Of a stretch of DNA of 64,000 bases, positions 34,640-45,523 are shown in pieces. Made by a program: the position numbers and the translations under genes. Every line of letters begins with the position of its first letter. Position 1 is the first letter of the stretch. Source of the DNA: Eurosta solidaginis (taxonomy: Eukaryota > Arthropoda > Insecta > Diptera > Tephritidae); the NCBI RefSeq assembly GCF_040869045.1, contig NC_090321.1:32113426-32177425 (forward strand), read 5' to 3'. The notes below the pieces were generated by a model. It was not told the origin of the DNA. It saw only the letters and a list, made by a program, of their open reading frames with translations, and ran no database searches.

Positions 34640-35960
34640 AATACTAGGGATGCTAGGGTCATCATACACTTACTCACATTGGATAATGTGCTCTTCATAC
34701 TGCTATCAAGTGGCCCTAAGTTAGAAGAAGCAATTAAGATTACATAGGAACATATTTCAATTGTCATTGAGATGGTGACAAATTTGTCTATATACCTGGT
34801 AAGAAGCTTAAAGAAGCAATCCGAAATTAACATCTTCAGTAAAACCCCATCCAACAAGCACAGAACATCATAACGCTTTGTAAGGTTTGACAAACACGCA
34901 CTTGCCTCGAGAATTGATAGCTGAAGGTTCAGGATATAATGTACGAGACTTTCATATCCTGCGTCATTTACTGAAAGCAGGAAGTGATATTCATAATTGC
35001 AGTGAGCACACATTTCACTACGCAACCGTTTCAGTGAGTAGCTTCAATAATACTTTTGTTGACAAATCGTCTAATCCAGTAACCACGCTCAAACAAATAT
35101 ATCGGAAGTTTGAGTGTGTTTCACTACAACTTCAAAATGCCAAAGCATTGCTATATTTTGTTTAGCTAATATCGACGGGTACATTTAGGATATACTCTCC
35201 GGAACCACTTTCTAAACTCTTCGACGACGGCTAAAATCACCGTCGTCTCAAAGATGCGAAGAATCAGTTGTCTGCATCCCAAATACTTCAGATTAATAAG
35301 TAACACAACTCAAGAGAGATTAATATTACTTTAACAATTTCGAAGATTCTGATCTTTTCAATGGCTTTCAAGACTACCTAAAAATGTATAATAGTGGACG
35401 ATCTGAAAGGGTTAAATTAATATAGTGTAATGTGACGTGCTTTCATAAATCAGCATAACTCTAAATTGCAATTGGGGTGGAGTAAAGAAAAGTATTGCAA
35501 AGAGTTCGTGCATGCAAGACTTTACATCTATACAGGTTTCCTCATAGTGATGGTTTGGCAGGTCATGAAAAGGCATTTATATATTGTAAAAGATGGGTGC
35601 TGAGCTCAATGCTGACACCATGGATGGTTCAATAAATTTTATAGAAAAAACTCTTCGAAACTAAATACGAAATAACTCTTTCGAGTTGCAGGTAATATCA
35701 TGTGCAAATCTTGCGAAATGGGACTAGCGAAGTATATCAAAGATCTAGAGAAAAAGACTTGAGAATTTTCATAGGCGTATCAACGTGGCCGTCGTGGTGA
35801 CATGCTCATTAACTAGGCCTCAGCTGTAGCAGCAAAAAGAAAATTACGGGTTGTAGGAACAGACGGCTGAGAAATTTCTAATTCGTAACGATAAGGTTCT
35901 AGCTATGAAAGGAAGTAGATTTAACAAGTCCAAAATAATTGGGACTAAGCATTTTCGGTG
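34640..35960. other. Unassigned sequence with overlapping open frames on both strands
   Basis: A minus-strand frame of 140 codons (34603-35025) overlaps a plus-strand frame of 92 codons (34887-35165). Neither shows a motif I recognise. The minus frame ends inside the family D terminus, so at most its first about 125 codons could be older sequence. Possibly a fragment of an unrecognised transposon; a host exon cannot be supported. Confidence 0.35.
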
Positions 35961-36253
35961 AAAAAAGCATCAGAAATTCTGGAAGAGGAGAAAAGGTAAC
36001 AAAAAGGTCGATCAGTAGGAAAAGGAGGGTGCAGCTCTCGCTGAATCGACATTAGACCTCCCAAACCGTTTTGGAAAAAGTCAAAAGGAGACAGGGGTTG
36101 CATATGATCCAAAACAGCAGAAATTCTGGAAAGTGGAGAGAAGTTAACAAAACGGCCGATGAGTAGGTAGGGGAGGGTGCAGCACTCACTGACTCGACGT
36201 TAGATGTCCCACCCGTTTGAGAAAAACCAAGAGGAGGCAGGGGTTGAATACGA
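35961..36253 (+). repeat. Direct duplication, about 147-bp unit, two copies
   Basis: 'cagaaattctgga' begins at 35971 and again at 36118 (147 bp apart). Both are followed by 'gtaggaaaaggagggtgcagc'-like and 'tcgacgttagat..cccac'-like sequence. The copies are diverged (about one difference in five to seven bases by eye). It could be decayed LINE ORF1 sequence upstream of fragment e, but this is unproven. Confidence 0.5.
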
Positions 36254-36289
36254 TCCAGTAAAAAGTAAAGGCGTGAACAGGAGCGCGTT

Positions 36290-36990
36290 GCTGCACACTT
36301 TTAATATAATGGGCGAATCCTACGAAATTAGGCTCACGATGGTCATGGTAATTGGACACTGCCTTCTGGCGTCACACACTCAAAGTTAGGCCTCGCAAGT
36401 AACAGCAAATGTAGGAAGTGCGAGGTGCAGGAAGAAACGGTCGATAACATTTTTTGCTCCAGCTATAAGGGACTGCAGAGTTGCCAGATATTCAGGCAAT
36501 GATTTAGCTAGGTCCTTAAAACTTCTTGGTGTTTGCCAAGAGGACGGAATTATTCTACAATGTTAGCGCTGGCACCGTCTTGGTTAGGTTGGAGCGCGCC
36601 CCGCCTACCACGCCGAAGATCCTGGGCTTGATTCCCGGGAAAAGCAGCACCAAAAATGTACTAGTGAGTTTTGTCAGTTAGAGAAAAGTTTTTCCAAGCG
36701 GGGTCGCCCCTCGGAAGTGATATGGCAAACACTCCGAGTGTATTTCTGCCATTTAAAGCTTCTGCTTGCCTTGCAGATGCCGCTCAAGTCGGCATATGAC
36801 ACGTAGGTCCCGTTCCGCTAATTTGTAAGAAAAAATTAAAAGGATTAAATCTTTCGAAAGCTATCGCGCTTGTATTTATTTATTTATTTAGATCCTGGCA
36901 CCTATGCACCATATGCTGGTAACAGTATGGACACATGCAGTCTATGTGAGGTCTTTATTGCCCGGTCAGTTCAAGCTAACCTAATTTTTT
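36290..36990 (+). pseudogene. RNase H-type LINE fragment e, split by a SINE
   Basis: Plus strand, frame-shifted: 'VIGHCLLASHT', 'KLGLASNSKCRKCEVQEETVDN' (knuckle, about 36385-36450) and 'FLVFAKRTELFYNVSA' near 36525-36570, equal in order to fragment a's C-terminus. A SINE interrupts at 36577-36894. The 3' UTR resumes 'gctggtaacagtatgg', 'cagtctatgtgaggtc', 'cggtcagttcaagctaacctaatttt' and ends at about 36990, equivalent to the 3' end of fragment a. Stops inside the remaining frame show it is dead. Confidence 0.8.
36577..36894 (+). mobile_element. tRNA-derived SINE, copy 3, inserted in LINE fragment e
   Basis: Head 'gcgcgccccgcctaccacgc...gatcctgggcttgattcccggg' (B-box-like block with changes). 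The body is shared with copies 1 and 2 ('cggggtcgcccctcgg', 'ctccgagtgtatttctgcc', 'gtcggcat', 'gtaggtcccgttccg'), and the tail is 'gcgcttgtatttatttatttattta'. 'ctggcacc' flanks it at 36569-36576 and 36895-36902, a probable 8-bp target-site duplication. The A-box region is degraded, so it is probably older than copy 2. Confidence 0.75.
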
Positions 36991-38298
36991 CAAGTATGAT
37001 ACACAACTGTATTATATTCTAAAAGTGTGTGATAAATTATGAAGCAGACTGGATATTGAGTACATACCTAACATACATATTTTAAGCTAGTGATAGTTTA
37101 TATCATTAACACTAGTTGAGAATTAATTCACAACCAGCTGAAGCAACTCCAAGATATTTACATACAAATATATTTAGTTTGAGTGCATCTCCACAGAGTA
37201 GTGCTTTCTGTATGCTTGTATGTAAATCAAAGTTAAGCAAAGCATACTATGCGTAACAACAATCTTTATCAGATAGTTAGAAGGCGTTGCGGTTGCCTTG
37301 TTGCAAGCCAGAACCAAATCGAAATTTAATGACAACACATTTGTCATTGTCAATGTCAAAGTGTCAGGCAATGACATAGCAGCAGCCATGGCCATCATCA
37401 TCCAAGCTATGTTTGAAAGTGTTAGTGTTGCATGGAAGGATTGGAATTGCTATCGAATGAGAATAAAAAAAAACACAAATAGGAAATAACTGAAAGGCAG
37501 ACACTGCCTTGATGTTGCAATCGTAGCATAACAAACAAATATAGAGCAAGTGAAAATTTATTGGTTGGCAAAGAAATAATGTCAGTTTTCTTTAAGTATG
37601 GCAAATAAAAAGTGTTACAATGAGGTAAGTTGCTGTACAAAAGTAAAATTGCAAATGAGCTTTAAAGAATGTAGGCATTGAAAGTGAATTGTGAATGTGG
37701 GTGATGTTTGTTGTGCTTTTAAGAAATAAAAAAAAAAAAAAATAAAATAAAAAGTATAAATCGGTGAACTAACACTTCCCAAAGATTGCATTTGTGCTTA
37801 GTTTCGCCAGAATTTGTTTGATGAGCAATCAGAAGAAGCCAATTATTGACTAGGAGTTAACTGTAAGAACTAAATTTTTTACGTAAATGTAGGTGTAACG
37901 AGTGGCAGTAGTGGGAAGAAAGGAATAGCAAAGGATAGGTGGGCAGAGGAAAGGAAAATAAGAAAAAAAAATCCTAATCGAAAAGTTAACGATCGATTTG
38001 CTATCAGGGTATAAGAGGTGAGGTATCGAGAAAGTAACTCATTTGTAATCGACACATTGTTGGCTTGTTACTTATTTATTATCGACGAATCACGGTTTGT
38101 TAACGAGGTGTAATCGATTTTTTGAAGATGAGATATCGATAGGTATCTATAGCAACATTAGCGACGTCTTCTAGGTGAGTTATCAAACAGGTACCAATAA
38201 CATTTCAATAAAAATGGATAACACTACGATACTCTGTCAATACCAAGCCAATAAGATCGCCAGAAAGTCCCAAAGTTGTACCGAAATAAATTTTTAAC
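36991..38298. other. Unassigned, probably unique AT-rich sequence
   Basis: No gene or repeat terminus. A-rich runs at about 37728-37750. At 37970-38170 several 'atcgat/tcgataggt' words resemble the CGATA array of 28.7-30.05 kb. Confidence 0.4.
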
Positions 38299-38791
38299 AG
38301 GTACGGAAGGCTAAGTTCGGGTGTAATCGAACATTATATAATCAGCTGCTTCTTTTGAAAGTGGGCGGTGCCAAGACCATTATAAAAAAAATTTACAAAT
38401 TTTCTATTCAGCGTCATAAGGTCAACCCTCCTACCAAGTTTCATAGCTTTATCCGTCTTTGGTAATGAATTATCGCACTTTTTCGGTTATTCGAAATTTT
38501 CAGTATCGAAAAAGTGGGCGTGGTTATAGTCCGATTTCGTTTATTTTAAATCTGAGATGACTGCCCAGGAACTTACATACCAAATTTCATTAAGATACCT
38601 CAAAATTTACTCAAGTTATCGTGTTTACGGGGAGACGGATGGACGGACGGACGTACTGAATTAATTATTTCGCCTAGATAATTATGATATATATAGGTCT
38701 ATATCTATCCCGATTAGTTCTCCCCGTTAAGGGGTACCGTTATGAGAACAAAATTAGCGTACTTTTTGAGCTCTGCTCAGCTGAGTATAAA
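38299..38791 (-). mobile_element. Family D copy 6, internal-deletion derivative (about 490 bp)
   Basis: Left end 'acggaaggctaagttcggg' with the hairpin (one change: ...taatCGAAC). Then 'aatcagctg' (38343-38348 is CAGCTG) joins directly to 'cttcttttgaaagtgggcggtgcc' from the far part of the body. All tandem repeats and half of the body are missing. The rest is normal, with a (GACG)n tract near 38640-38653 and end 'gagctctgctcagctgagtata'. The sister derivative at 62454-62936 uses the same CAGCTG breakpoint. Confidence 0.85.
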
Positions 38792-38839
38792 AAGTTTTAA
38801 AGTAAACAAAAGATTATTCGCACATTCAAATGCAAAGGG

Positions 38840-39830
38840 AGAAATAAGGTGGAGCAGGCTACGGAGCAAAGGGAGTAAGAAAGTAGTGGTCGACCCAACA
38901 AAACTGGAGGCGAGCCCGTGAAATGTCCCCGTATGGTGATTGAAATAGGCCGAAGGCTATTCAGGAGGTGTGCTGGAAGAAACCCTCGGTACTAAAACTG
39001 ATATGAGTAGGAAGAACCGTCGAAAGGCAGAATGAAAGAGCAACATTCAGCAGAAGGCGGCAAGCCTGCTCTCAAGCGGCAGAAAGGACGTAATATTAGA
39101 GACGCGAAGCAGGGAAACCACATAGACAAAATAAGTGGGTTTAAAACTGTATGACAGATCTGTTCCAATAGCGAGATATTAGCTAAATCGAAAAAAAAAA
39201 CCTCGAAAGCTGCAAGTCAAAGAGAGGCCGATTAAAGTGGAGATGTGGCAAAGCCAGCTTTATCGAAGGTGAGGTGAGGCTCATCCAACTTTTGATTGGA
39301 GCAGGAGGGGGGGGGGGGGGATGTGGTTGTACAAGGTTTGAAGATGAGAGCCTGCGACAACATATCGAGCTTGCGGTGGCTGGGAAGTTGTTCTAAATCT
39401 ACAATGGCAAGGCACATACATGTGATTTGAGGTGATGGATAAAACGCAGATCTACAAGGTAGCAAAAGTTAAAGTAGAGATGCAAGGCGTAATGAAGTCG
39501 ACACAGATTTGAAAGGTAGTTTATATATCCCCGCCTTCGGAAGAGGGTCAGTACTACATCTTCCATTGTTATATTATACACACGTCTTGGCAAAAGAACT
39601 CCCAAGGAAAACAATCCTACCACGCTAGATGTGGGCGAAGTAGGAAATGACCCCGATAGCCTTGAAGAAAACGAGGAGGTGGAGGACACGGACGTTACCA
39701 CAAATGTTTTAGAGGAGAAAGTCCAGCGGATAACAAGCGAAATATACAAGAAGCAGGTAGGCTTAAGAGGACCTCAAAATTCTTATACCAACTTGGGAAG
39801 AGGAAGACATAGACATCACGACTAAGGTGT
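38840..39830 (+). pseudogene. Possible decayed LINE ORF1 (gag-like) sequence
   Basis: Lower AT than its surroundings and purine-rich on the plus strand. Patches such as 'HSAEGGKPALKRQKGR' (about 39040-39095) and an acidic run 'SLEENEEVEDTDV' (about 39658-39697) are reminiscent of the basic and acidic ends of LINE ORF1 proteins. No domain is recognisable and frames are broken. A 14-G run at 39307-39320 interrupts it. The minus-strand frames (39232-39749) are probably shadows. Low confidence. Confidence 0.25.
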
Positions 39831-40892
39831 ACCATACAACCTTATGGTACTGTTATATTAAATACGATCCATAGTCAGCTAGCAACTGATTTATGCTGTG
39901 TTGGTGCTCTCGAATGTTGCCGCTAATGCCGTCCGCCTCCATTTTTAATATAGACCGCTTTTACGAGTATACGGCTTCGGATCTACCAGCCCTAGCATTC
40001 TGCGGCATTGTTTTAGAAGCTTAGTAATTTCACTGCTCTATAAGTAATTTATTTTTCTGCTCTTCAGGTAGTACTAAATTCTCCTTCAGCCCTAAAATGT
40101 GATCATTCGGAATCAGTTTGCAGCTGGGTAGTGCAGTTCGTATTACCATTACCCGTACATATCCGTTTCCAGCAACACTGCTAGTTGCCAGCGCATACGA
40201 TTCAATTCCGGGCAGCGCCTGTTACTTACGTCTACCTGCCAGTCACTTCTGACCCTATAAAATTCACTTGTTTAGCCGGATTATAGATCATCATCAATAC
40301 TATTTCATTTCAGGCTATCTTGAATAAAGGTGGTCACTTTCGCCTTCGCTCCAGCAAGTGCCTCCTTGAAGGTTTGGAATGCTCCAAAACCTGGGAAAGT
40401 TGTATGTGACTTGCATAAAAGGTTCTTTGGTGTTTCTGTATAGACCAACGCCTGATGGCCATTCTGTCCGCACTTCCAACAATAAATTATAAACTGTCAG
40501 GTCCTTTGCAGTTTTCTATTTTTTGTCCGTAGCCTAGACACCTGAAATATATCTACCTTTTATCTCATCAACCCTCATGCTTGTTTTCGTATTAATATTG
40601 CCTCAAAAACTTAAAGGTAAAACTCATTTATTGGACTTTTAAAAATACATAATAACTTAATCTGCTGGTATTCAATTCGTCCACTTTTAATCACGCAAAA
40701 AGATAAGGTAGCATTTATTACTACTTTTATCTGATTGTGAAAAGTTGTGTTGAAGTTATAAAAGTGATGAAGTTGTATTGAGGACATGGTAAGAGAAAAA
40801 ACCATACAAAAATAAAATTAAAATAGTAAAGAAGTACAAGTGCGGGCAAAACCGAACATTATATACCAAGCTGTGTTCTCCTATATATAAAG
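39831..40892. other. Unassigned sequence with a family D-like terminal fragment
   Basis: Mostly unassigned. At about 40826-40865 'gaagtacaagtgcgggcaaaaccgaacattatatacc' type sequence resembles the hairpin end of a further DINE-like family (GTGCGGG...CCGAAC, then acattatata), only about 40 bp long. Confidence 0.35.
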
Positions 40893-41283
40893 ATTGCGAA
40901 GGACCTTTTCAAACTATCCGATATTAAACGGAACTTCAGACGAGGAGACTCCCTTTCGAGCGATTTCTTTAACATAATTCTGGAGAAGAAAGTTCTTGAA
41001 GCAGAGCTAAACCGAGATGGTACAATATATTAAAAGAACGTAAAATTACTGGCGTATGCTATTAATAATAATGTTACTGGCCTGAACAAACGCGCTGTGA
41101 GTTCTGTCTTCTCTGGAAGCAAAAAAGTGGGTCTTGCGATAAATAAGGACAAGACGAAGTACTTGCACTCATACACGAAAGAATCGACACATTCGCGCCA
41201 TGGCAATCACTTTACTCTTGCGACTGGGAAAGATTTCGTCTATTTGGGAACCGGCATTAACAACAAAATCAATTTTTATTAGT
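40893..41283 (+). pseudogene. Non-LTR reverse transcriptase fragment
   Basis: One frame over about 130 codons with a single stop (near 41032). It reads 'IKRNFRRGDSLSSDFFNIIL' (about 40920-40980), 'LEAELNRDGT', 'KLLAYAINNNVTGLNKRAVS' (about 41043-41105; catalytic YADD is now YAIN), 'KKVGLAINKDKTKYL' and 'KDFVYLGTGINN' (about 41225-41265). It is the same RT type as 9880-10530 and better preserved, but the loss of both catalytic aspartates makes it inactive. The fragment is cut at both ends. Confidence 0.8.
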
Positions 41284-41382
41284 TGTAACCGGTCAATAAA
41301 TTATTGTAAATATTTTTGTGTTATGATAGGCTTTTCTTGACCATAATGTTGCTTTTAGTGCAAGTAAAACTCCACTATTACA

Positions 41383-41417
41383 TACCAACGTTTCGCTAAG
41401 CATCTTAGCTTCCTCAG
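41383..41417 (-). ncRNA. Hammerhead-ribozyme core motif (candidate)
   Basis: Minus strand, 5' to 3': CTGAGGA (41417-41411), a, stem GCTAAG (41409-41404), loop ATG, stem CTTAGC (41400-41395), GAAA (41394-41391), C, GTTG, GTA. This fits CUGANGA / stem II (6 bp perfect) / GAAA, with a 2-bp stem III (A-U, C-G) closed by GTTG and NUH cleavage triplet GTA. Known: Penelope-like elements carry hammerhead motifs with very short stem III in their terminal repeats. A Penelope-like RT lies on the same strand at 45524-49967. Stem I pairing is not evident, perhaps because family F cut the flank at about 41430. Confidence 0.6.
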
Positions 41418-41429
41418 GGGTGAAACTGC

Positions 41430-44400
41430 ATTTATTTAACAGCTATAAGCTTCAAATTTCACTGATTGCTTACGTGTATAGCATATATTGATGTCTGAAA
41501 AAATCATTGAGATCGGTGATATACATAGTATATATCTCATACAACCGATTGTTCAGATAAGAAACTTTGCGCAATTTCTGCCCCGTTTTAACAGTTAGAA
41601 GCTTCAAATTTCACAAAATGCTTTCGTATATAGCATATATTGTTGTCTGAAAAAATCATAGAGATCGGTGGTATATATATTATATACTTCATATAAACTG
41701 TCATATTGACCCCTTTTTTACGGCTAGAAGCTTCAAGATTCATCAAATTTCATCAAATAATTACGTTTACGTCATATATTTTTGAAATACGTGATTCGTA
41801 GCCATAGTTTTTACATGCAGACCACAAAAAACGTGAAGCTTTGCATCCTCACACAGATTACCTACCTATTTTTATAACTTTCATGAAAATGAAATGGTAT
41901 ATTAATTTCGTCACGAAACCGAAAATTGTAAATCCTTAAAGGAAAATAGATAGACCCACCATTAAGTATACCGAAATAATCAGGTTGAAGAGCTGAGTTG
42001 TTTTAGCCATGTCCGTCTGTCCGTCTGTCTGTTTGTATGCAAACTAGTCCCTCAATTTTTGAGATATCTTGATAAAATTTGGTGAGCAGGTGTATTTGGG
42101 TGTCCGATTCGACATTTGTCGGAACCGACCGGATCGGACCACTATAGCATATATCCTCCATACAACCGATTTTTCAGAAAAAGAGGATTTTTGTAATATC
42201 TTACCCAATTTAACAGATTGAAGCTTCAAACTTCACCATATACTTTCGTATATTGAACATATTGTTGCCTGAAAAAATTTATGAGATCGGTCGTATATAT
42301 AGTATATATCCCCCACAACCGATTGTTCAGATAAGGAACTTTTCGTAATTACTGCCCTATTTTAAGAGCTAGAGGCTTCAAATTTCAGCGAATGCTTACT
42401 TATATAGCATATATTGTTGTCTGAAAAAATCATAGAGATCGGTTGTATATATAGTATATATCTCATACAACCGATTTTTCAGATAAGAAACTTTTCGCAA
42501 TTAAAAAAAAAAAAACTTTTCACAATTTCTACCCCATTTTAACAGCTATAAGCTTCAAATTTCACTGATTGCTTACGTATATAGCATATATTGTTGTCTG
42601 AAAAAATCATAGAGATCGGTTCTATATATAGTATATATCTCATACAACCGATTGTTCAGATAAGAAACTTTTCGCAATTTCTACACCATTTTAACAGCTA
42701 GAAGCTTCAAATTTCACCAACTGCTTACGTGTATAGCATATATTGATGTCTGAAAAAATCATTGAGATCGGTGATATACATAGTATATATCTCATACAAC
42801 CGATTGTTCAGATAAGAAACTTTGCGCAATTTCTGCCCCGTTTTAACAGTTAGAAGCTTCAAATTTCACAAAATGCTTTCGTATATAGCATATATTGTTG
42901 TCTGAAAAAATCATAGAGATCGGTGGTATATATATTATATACTTCATATAAACTGTCATATTGACCCCTTTTTTACAGCTAGAAGCTTCAAGATTCATCA
43001 AATTTCATCAAATAATTACGTTTACGTCATATATTTTTGAAATACGTGATTCGTAGCCATAGTTTTTACATGCATACCACAAAAAACGTGAAGCTTTGCA
43101 TCCTCACACAGATTACCTACCTATTTTTATACCTTTCATGAAAATGAAATGGTATATTAATTTCGTCACGAAACCGAAAATTGTAAGTCCTTAAAGGAAA
43201 ATAGATAGACCCACCATTAAGTATACCGCAATAATCAGGTTGAAGAGCTGAGTTGTTTTAGCCATGTCCGTCTGTCCGTCTTTCTGTTTGTATGCAAACT
43301 AGTCCCTCAATTTTTGAGATATCTTGATAAAATTTGGTGAGCAGGTGTATTTGGGTGTCCGATTAGACATTTGTCGGAACCGACCGGATCGGACCACTAT
43401 AGCATATATCCTCCATACAACAGATTTTTCAGAAAAAGAGGATTTTTGTAATATCTTACCCAATTTAACAGATTGAAGCTTCAAACTTCACCATATACTT
43501 TCGTATATTGAACATATTGTTGCCTGAAAAAATTTATGATATCGGTCGTATATATAGTATATATCCCCCACAACCGATTGTTCAGATAAGGAACTTTTCG
43601 TAATTACTGCCCTATTTTAAGAGCTAGAGGCTTCAAATTTCAGCGAATGCTTACTTATATAGCATATATTGTTGTCTGAAAAAATCATAAAGATCGGTGG
43701 TATATATAGTATATATATGGTGGTATATATAGTATATATATATAGTATATATATATATATTTTCGCAAATTTTAGCCCCATTTTAACAGCCAGAAACTTC
43801 AAGTTTCACCGAATATTTACTTATACTTTACTCATATAGCATATTGTTGTCTGAAAAAATCATAGAGATCGGTTGTATATATAGTATAGTATAGTATCTC
43901 ATACAACCGATTTTTCAGATAAGAAACTTTTCGCAATTAAAAAAAAAAAAAAAAAAAAATTTTCACAATTTCTACCCCATTTTAACAGCTATAAGCTTCA
44001 AATTTCACTGATTGCTTACGTATATAGCATATATTGTTGTCTGAAAAAATCATAGAGATCGGTTCTATATATAGTATATATCTCATACAACCGATTGTTC
44101 AGATAAGAAACTTTTCGCAATTTCTACCCCATTTTAACAGCTAGAAGCTTCAAATTTCACAAAATGCTTTCGTATATAGCATATATTGTTGTCTGAAAAA
44201 ATCATAGAGATCGGTGGTATATATATTATATACTTCATATAAACTGTCATATTGACCCCTTTTTTACGGCTAGAAGCTTCAAGATTCATCAAATTTCATC
44301 AAATAATTACGTTTACGTCATATATTTTTGAAATACGTGATTCGTAACCATAGTTTTTACATGCAGACCACAAAAAACGTGAAGCTTTGCATCCTCACAC

Positions 44401-45523
44401 AGATTACCTACCTATTTTTTATTTTATATTTATCTTAAAAATCGTTTATATATGTTCAAATTTCACCAAATGCTTACGTGTATAGCATATATTGTTGTCT
44501 GAGAAAATCATAGATACCGGTGGTATATATAGTATATATCCCATACAACCGATTGTTCAGATAAGAAACTTTGCGCAATTTCTTCCCCACTTTAACAGTT
44601 ATAAGCTTCAAATTTCACCGATTGCTTACGTATATAGTATGTATTGTTGTGTCAAAAAATCATAGAGATCGGTGATATATATAATATATATATGATGGTA
44701 TATATAGTATATATATATAGTATATATATATTTTTATTACGATTTCGGCCCCATTTTAACAGCTAGAAGCTTCAAATTTCACAAAATGCTTACGTATATA
44801 GCATATATTGTTGTCTGAAAAAATCATAGAGATCGGTCGTATATATATTATATACTTCATATAAACTGTCATTTTCACCCCTTTTTTACGACTAGAATCT
44901 TCAAAATTCATCAAATTTCATCAAATAGTTACGTTTTCGTCATATGTTTTTGAAATACGTGATTCGTAGCCATAGTTTTTACATGCAGACCACAAAAAAC
45001 GTGAAGCATTGCATCCTCACACAGATTACCTACCTATTTTTTATTTTATATTTATCTTAAAAATCGTTTAGATATGTTCAAATTTCACAAAATGCTTACG
45101 TATATAGCATATATTGTTGTCTGAAAAAATCATAGAGATCGGTGGTATATATATTATATACTTCATATAAACTGTCATATTGACCCCTTTTTTACGGCTA
45201 GAAGCTTCAAGATTCATCAAATTTCATCAAATAATTACGTTTTCGTCATATGTTTTTGAAATACGTGATTCGTAGTCATAGTTTTTACACGCAGACCACA
45301 AAAAACCTGAAACTTTGCATCCTCACACAAAGTACCTACCCGTTTTTTATTTTATATTTATCTTAAAAATCGTTAAGGTATGTAGATCTGTTCACTATAT
45401 ATTTCTTATCTTATACTTCCGATTATTCGGAGATTACGAACGGGATAAGATTATTGTTCAGCCCCATTCATGAAAGGTATGAAGTCTTCGGCACAGCCGA
45501 AGACAGTCCCGTTCTTACTTGTT
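41430..45523 (+). mobile_element. DINE-like family F, head-to-tail multimer
   Basis: Two complete heads ('ctttcatgaaaatgaaatgg', 41876 and 43131) are each followed by a (GTCC/GTCT) tract (42010-42035, 43265-43285) and tandem units of about 150-160 bp ('tagcatatattgttgtctg', 'gagatcggt', 'caaccgatt..tcagataag'). Positions 41474 and 42729, and 41881 and 43136, are equivalent: a 1,255-bp period. Only one true end exists: 'ttcatgaaagg', a 9-bp hairpin at 45484-45504, then 'cccgttcttacttgtt'. Internal junctions read 'cctacctatttttat' joined to the next head. The two identical 61-codon frames (42044-42229, 43299-43484) are repeat shadows. Known: rolling-circle elements can form tandem multimers. 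Left edge approximate. Confidence 0.8.
45484..45504 (+). promoter_or_regulatory. Terminal hairpin of family F
   Basis: GTCTTCGGC-aca-GCCGAAGAC, a perfect 9-bp stem with a 3-nt loop, 19 nt before the element's end TTACTTGTT. Helitron/Helentron elements have a comparable hairpin near the 3' end that is thought to signal replication termination. Confidence 0.75.

Noticed and set aside
34207..34724. Overlapping plus-strand frames as coding sequence of family D
   Set aside because: Equivalent frames recur in copy 9 but are broken in other copies and run through the (GACG)n microsatellite; DINE-type elements are non-coding.
39232..39749. Minus-strand frames of 77 and 116 codons
   Set aside because: They run across a 14-G tract and lie opposite what looks like decayed LINE ORF1; no motif recognised.
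42044..42229. Conserved small protein (identical 61-codon frames here and at 43299-43484)
   Set aside because: Identity follows from the 1,255-bp duplication of family F; the frame has no start context or recognisable features.
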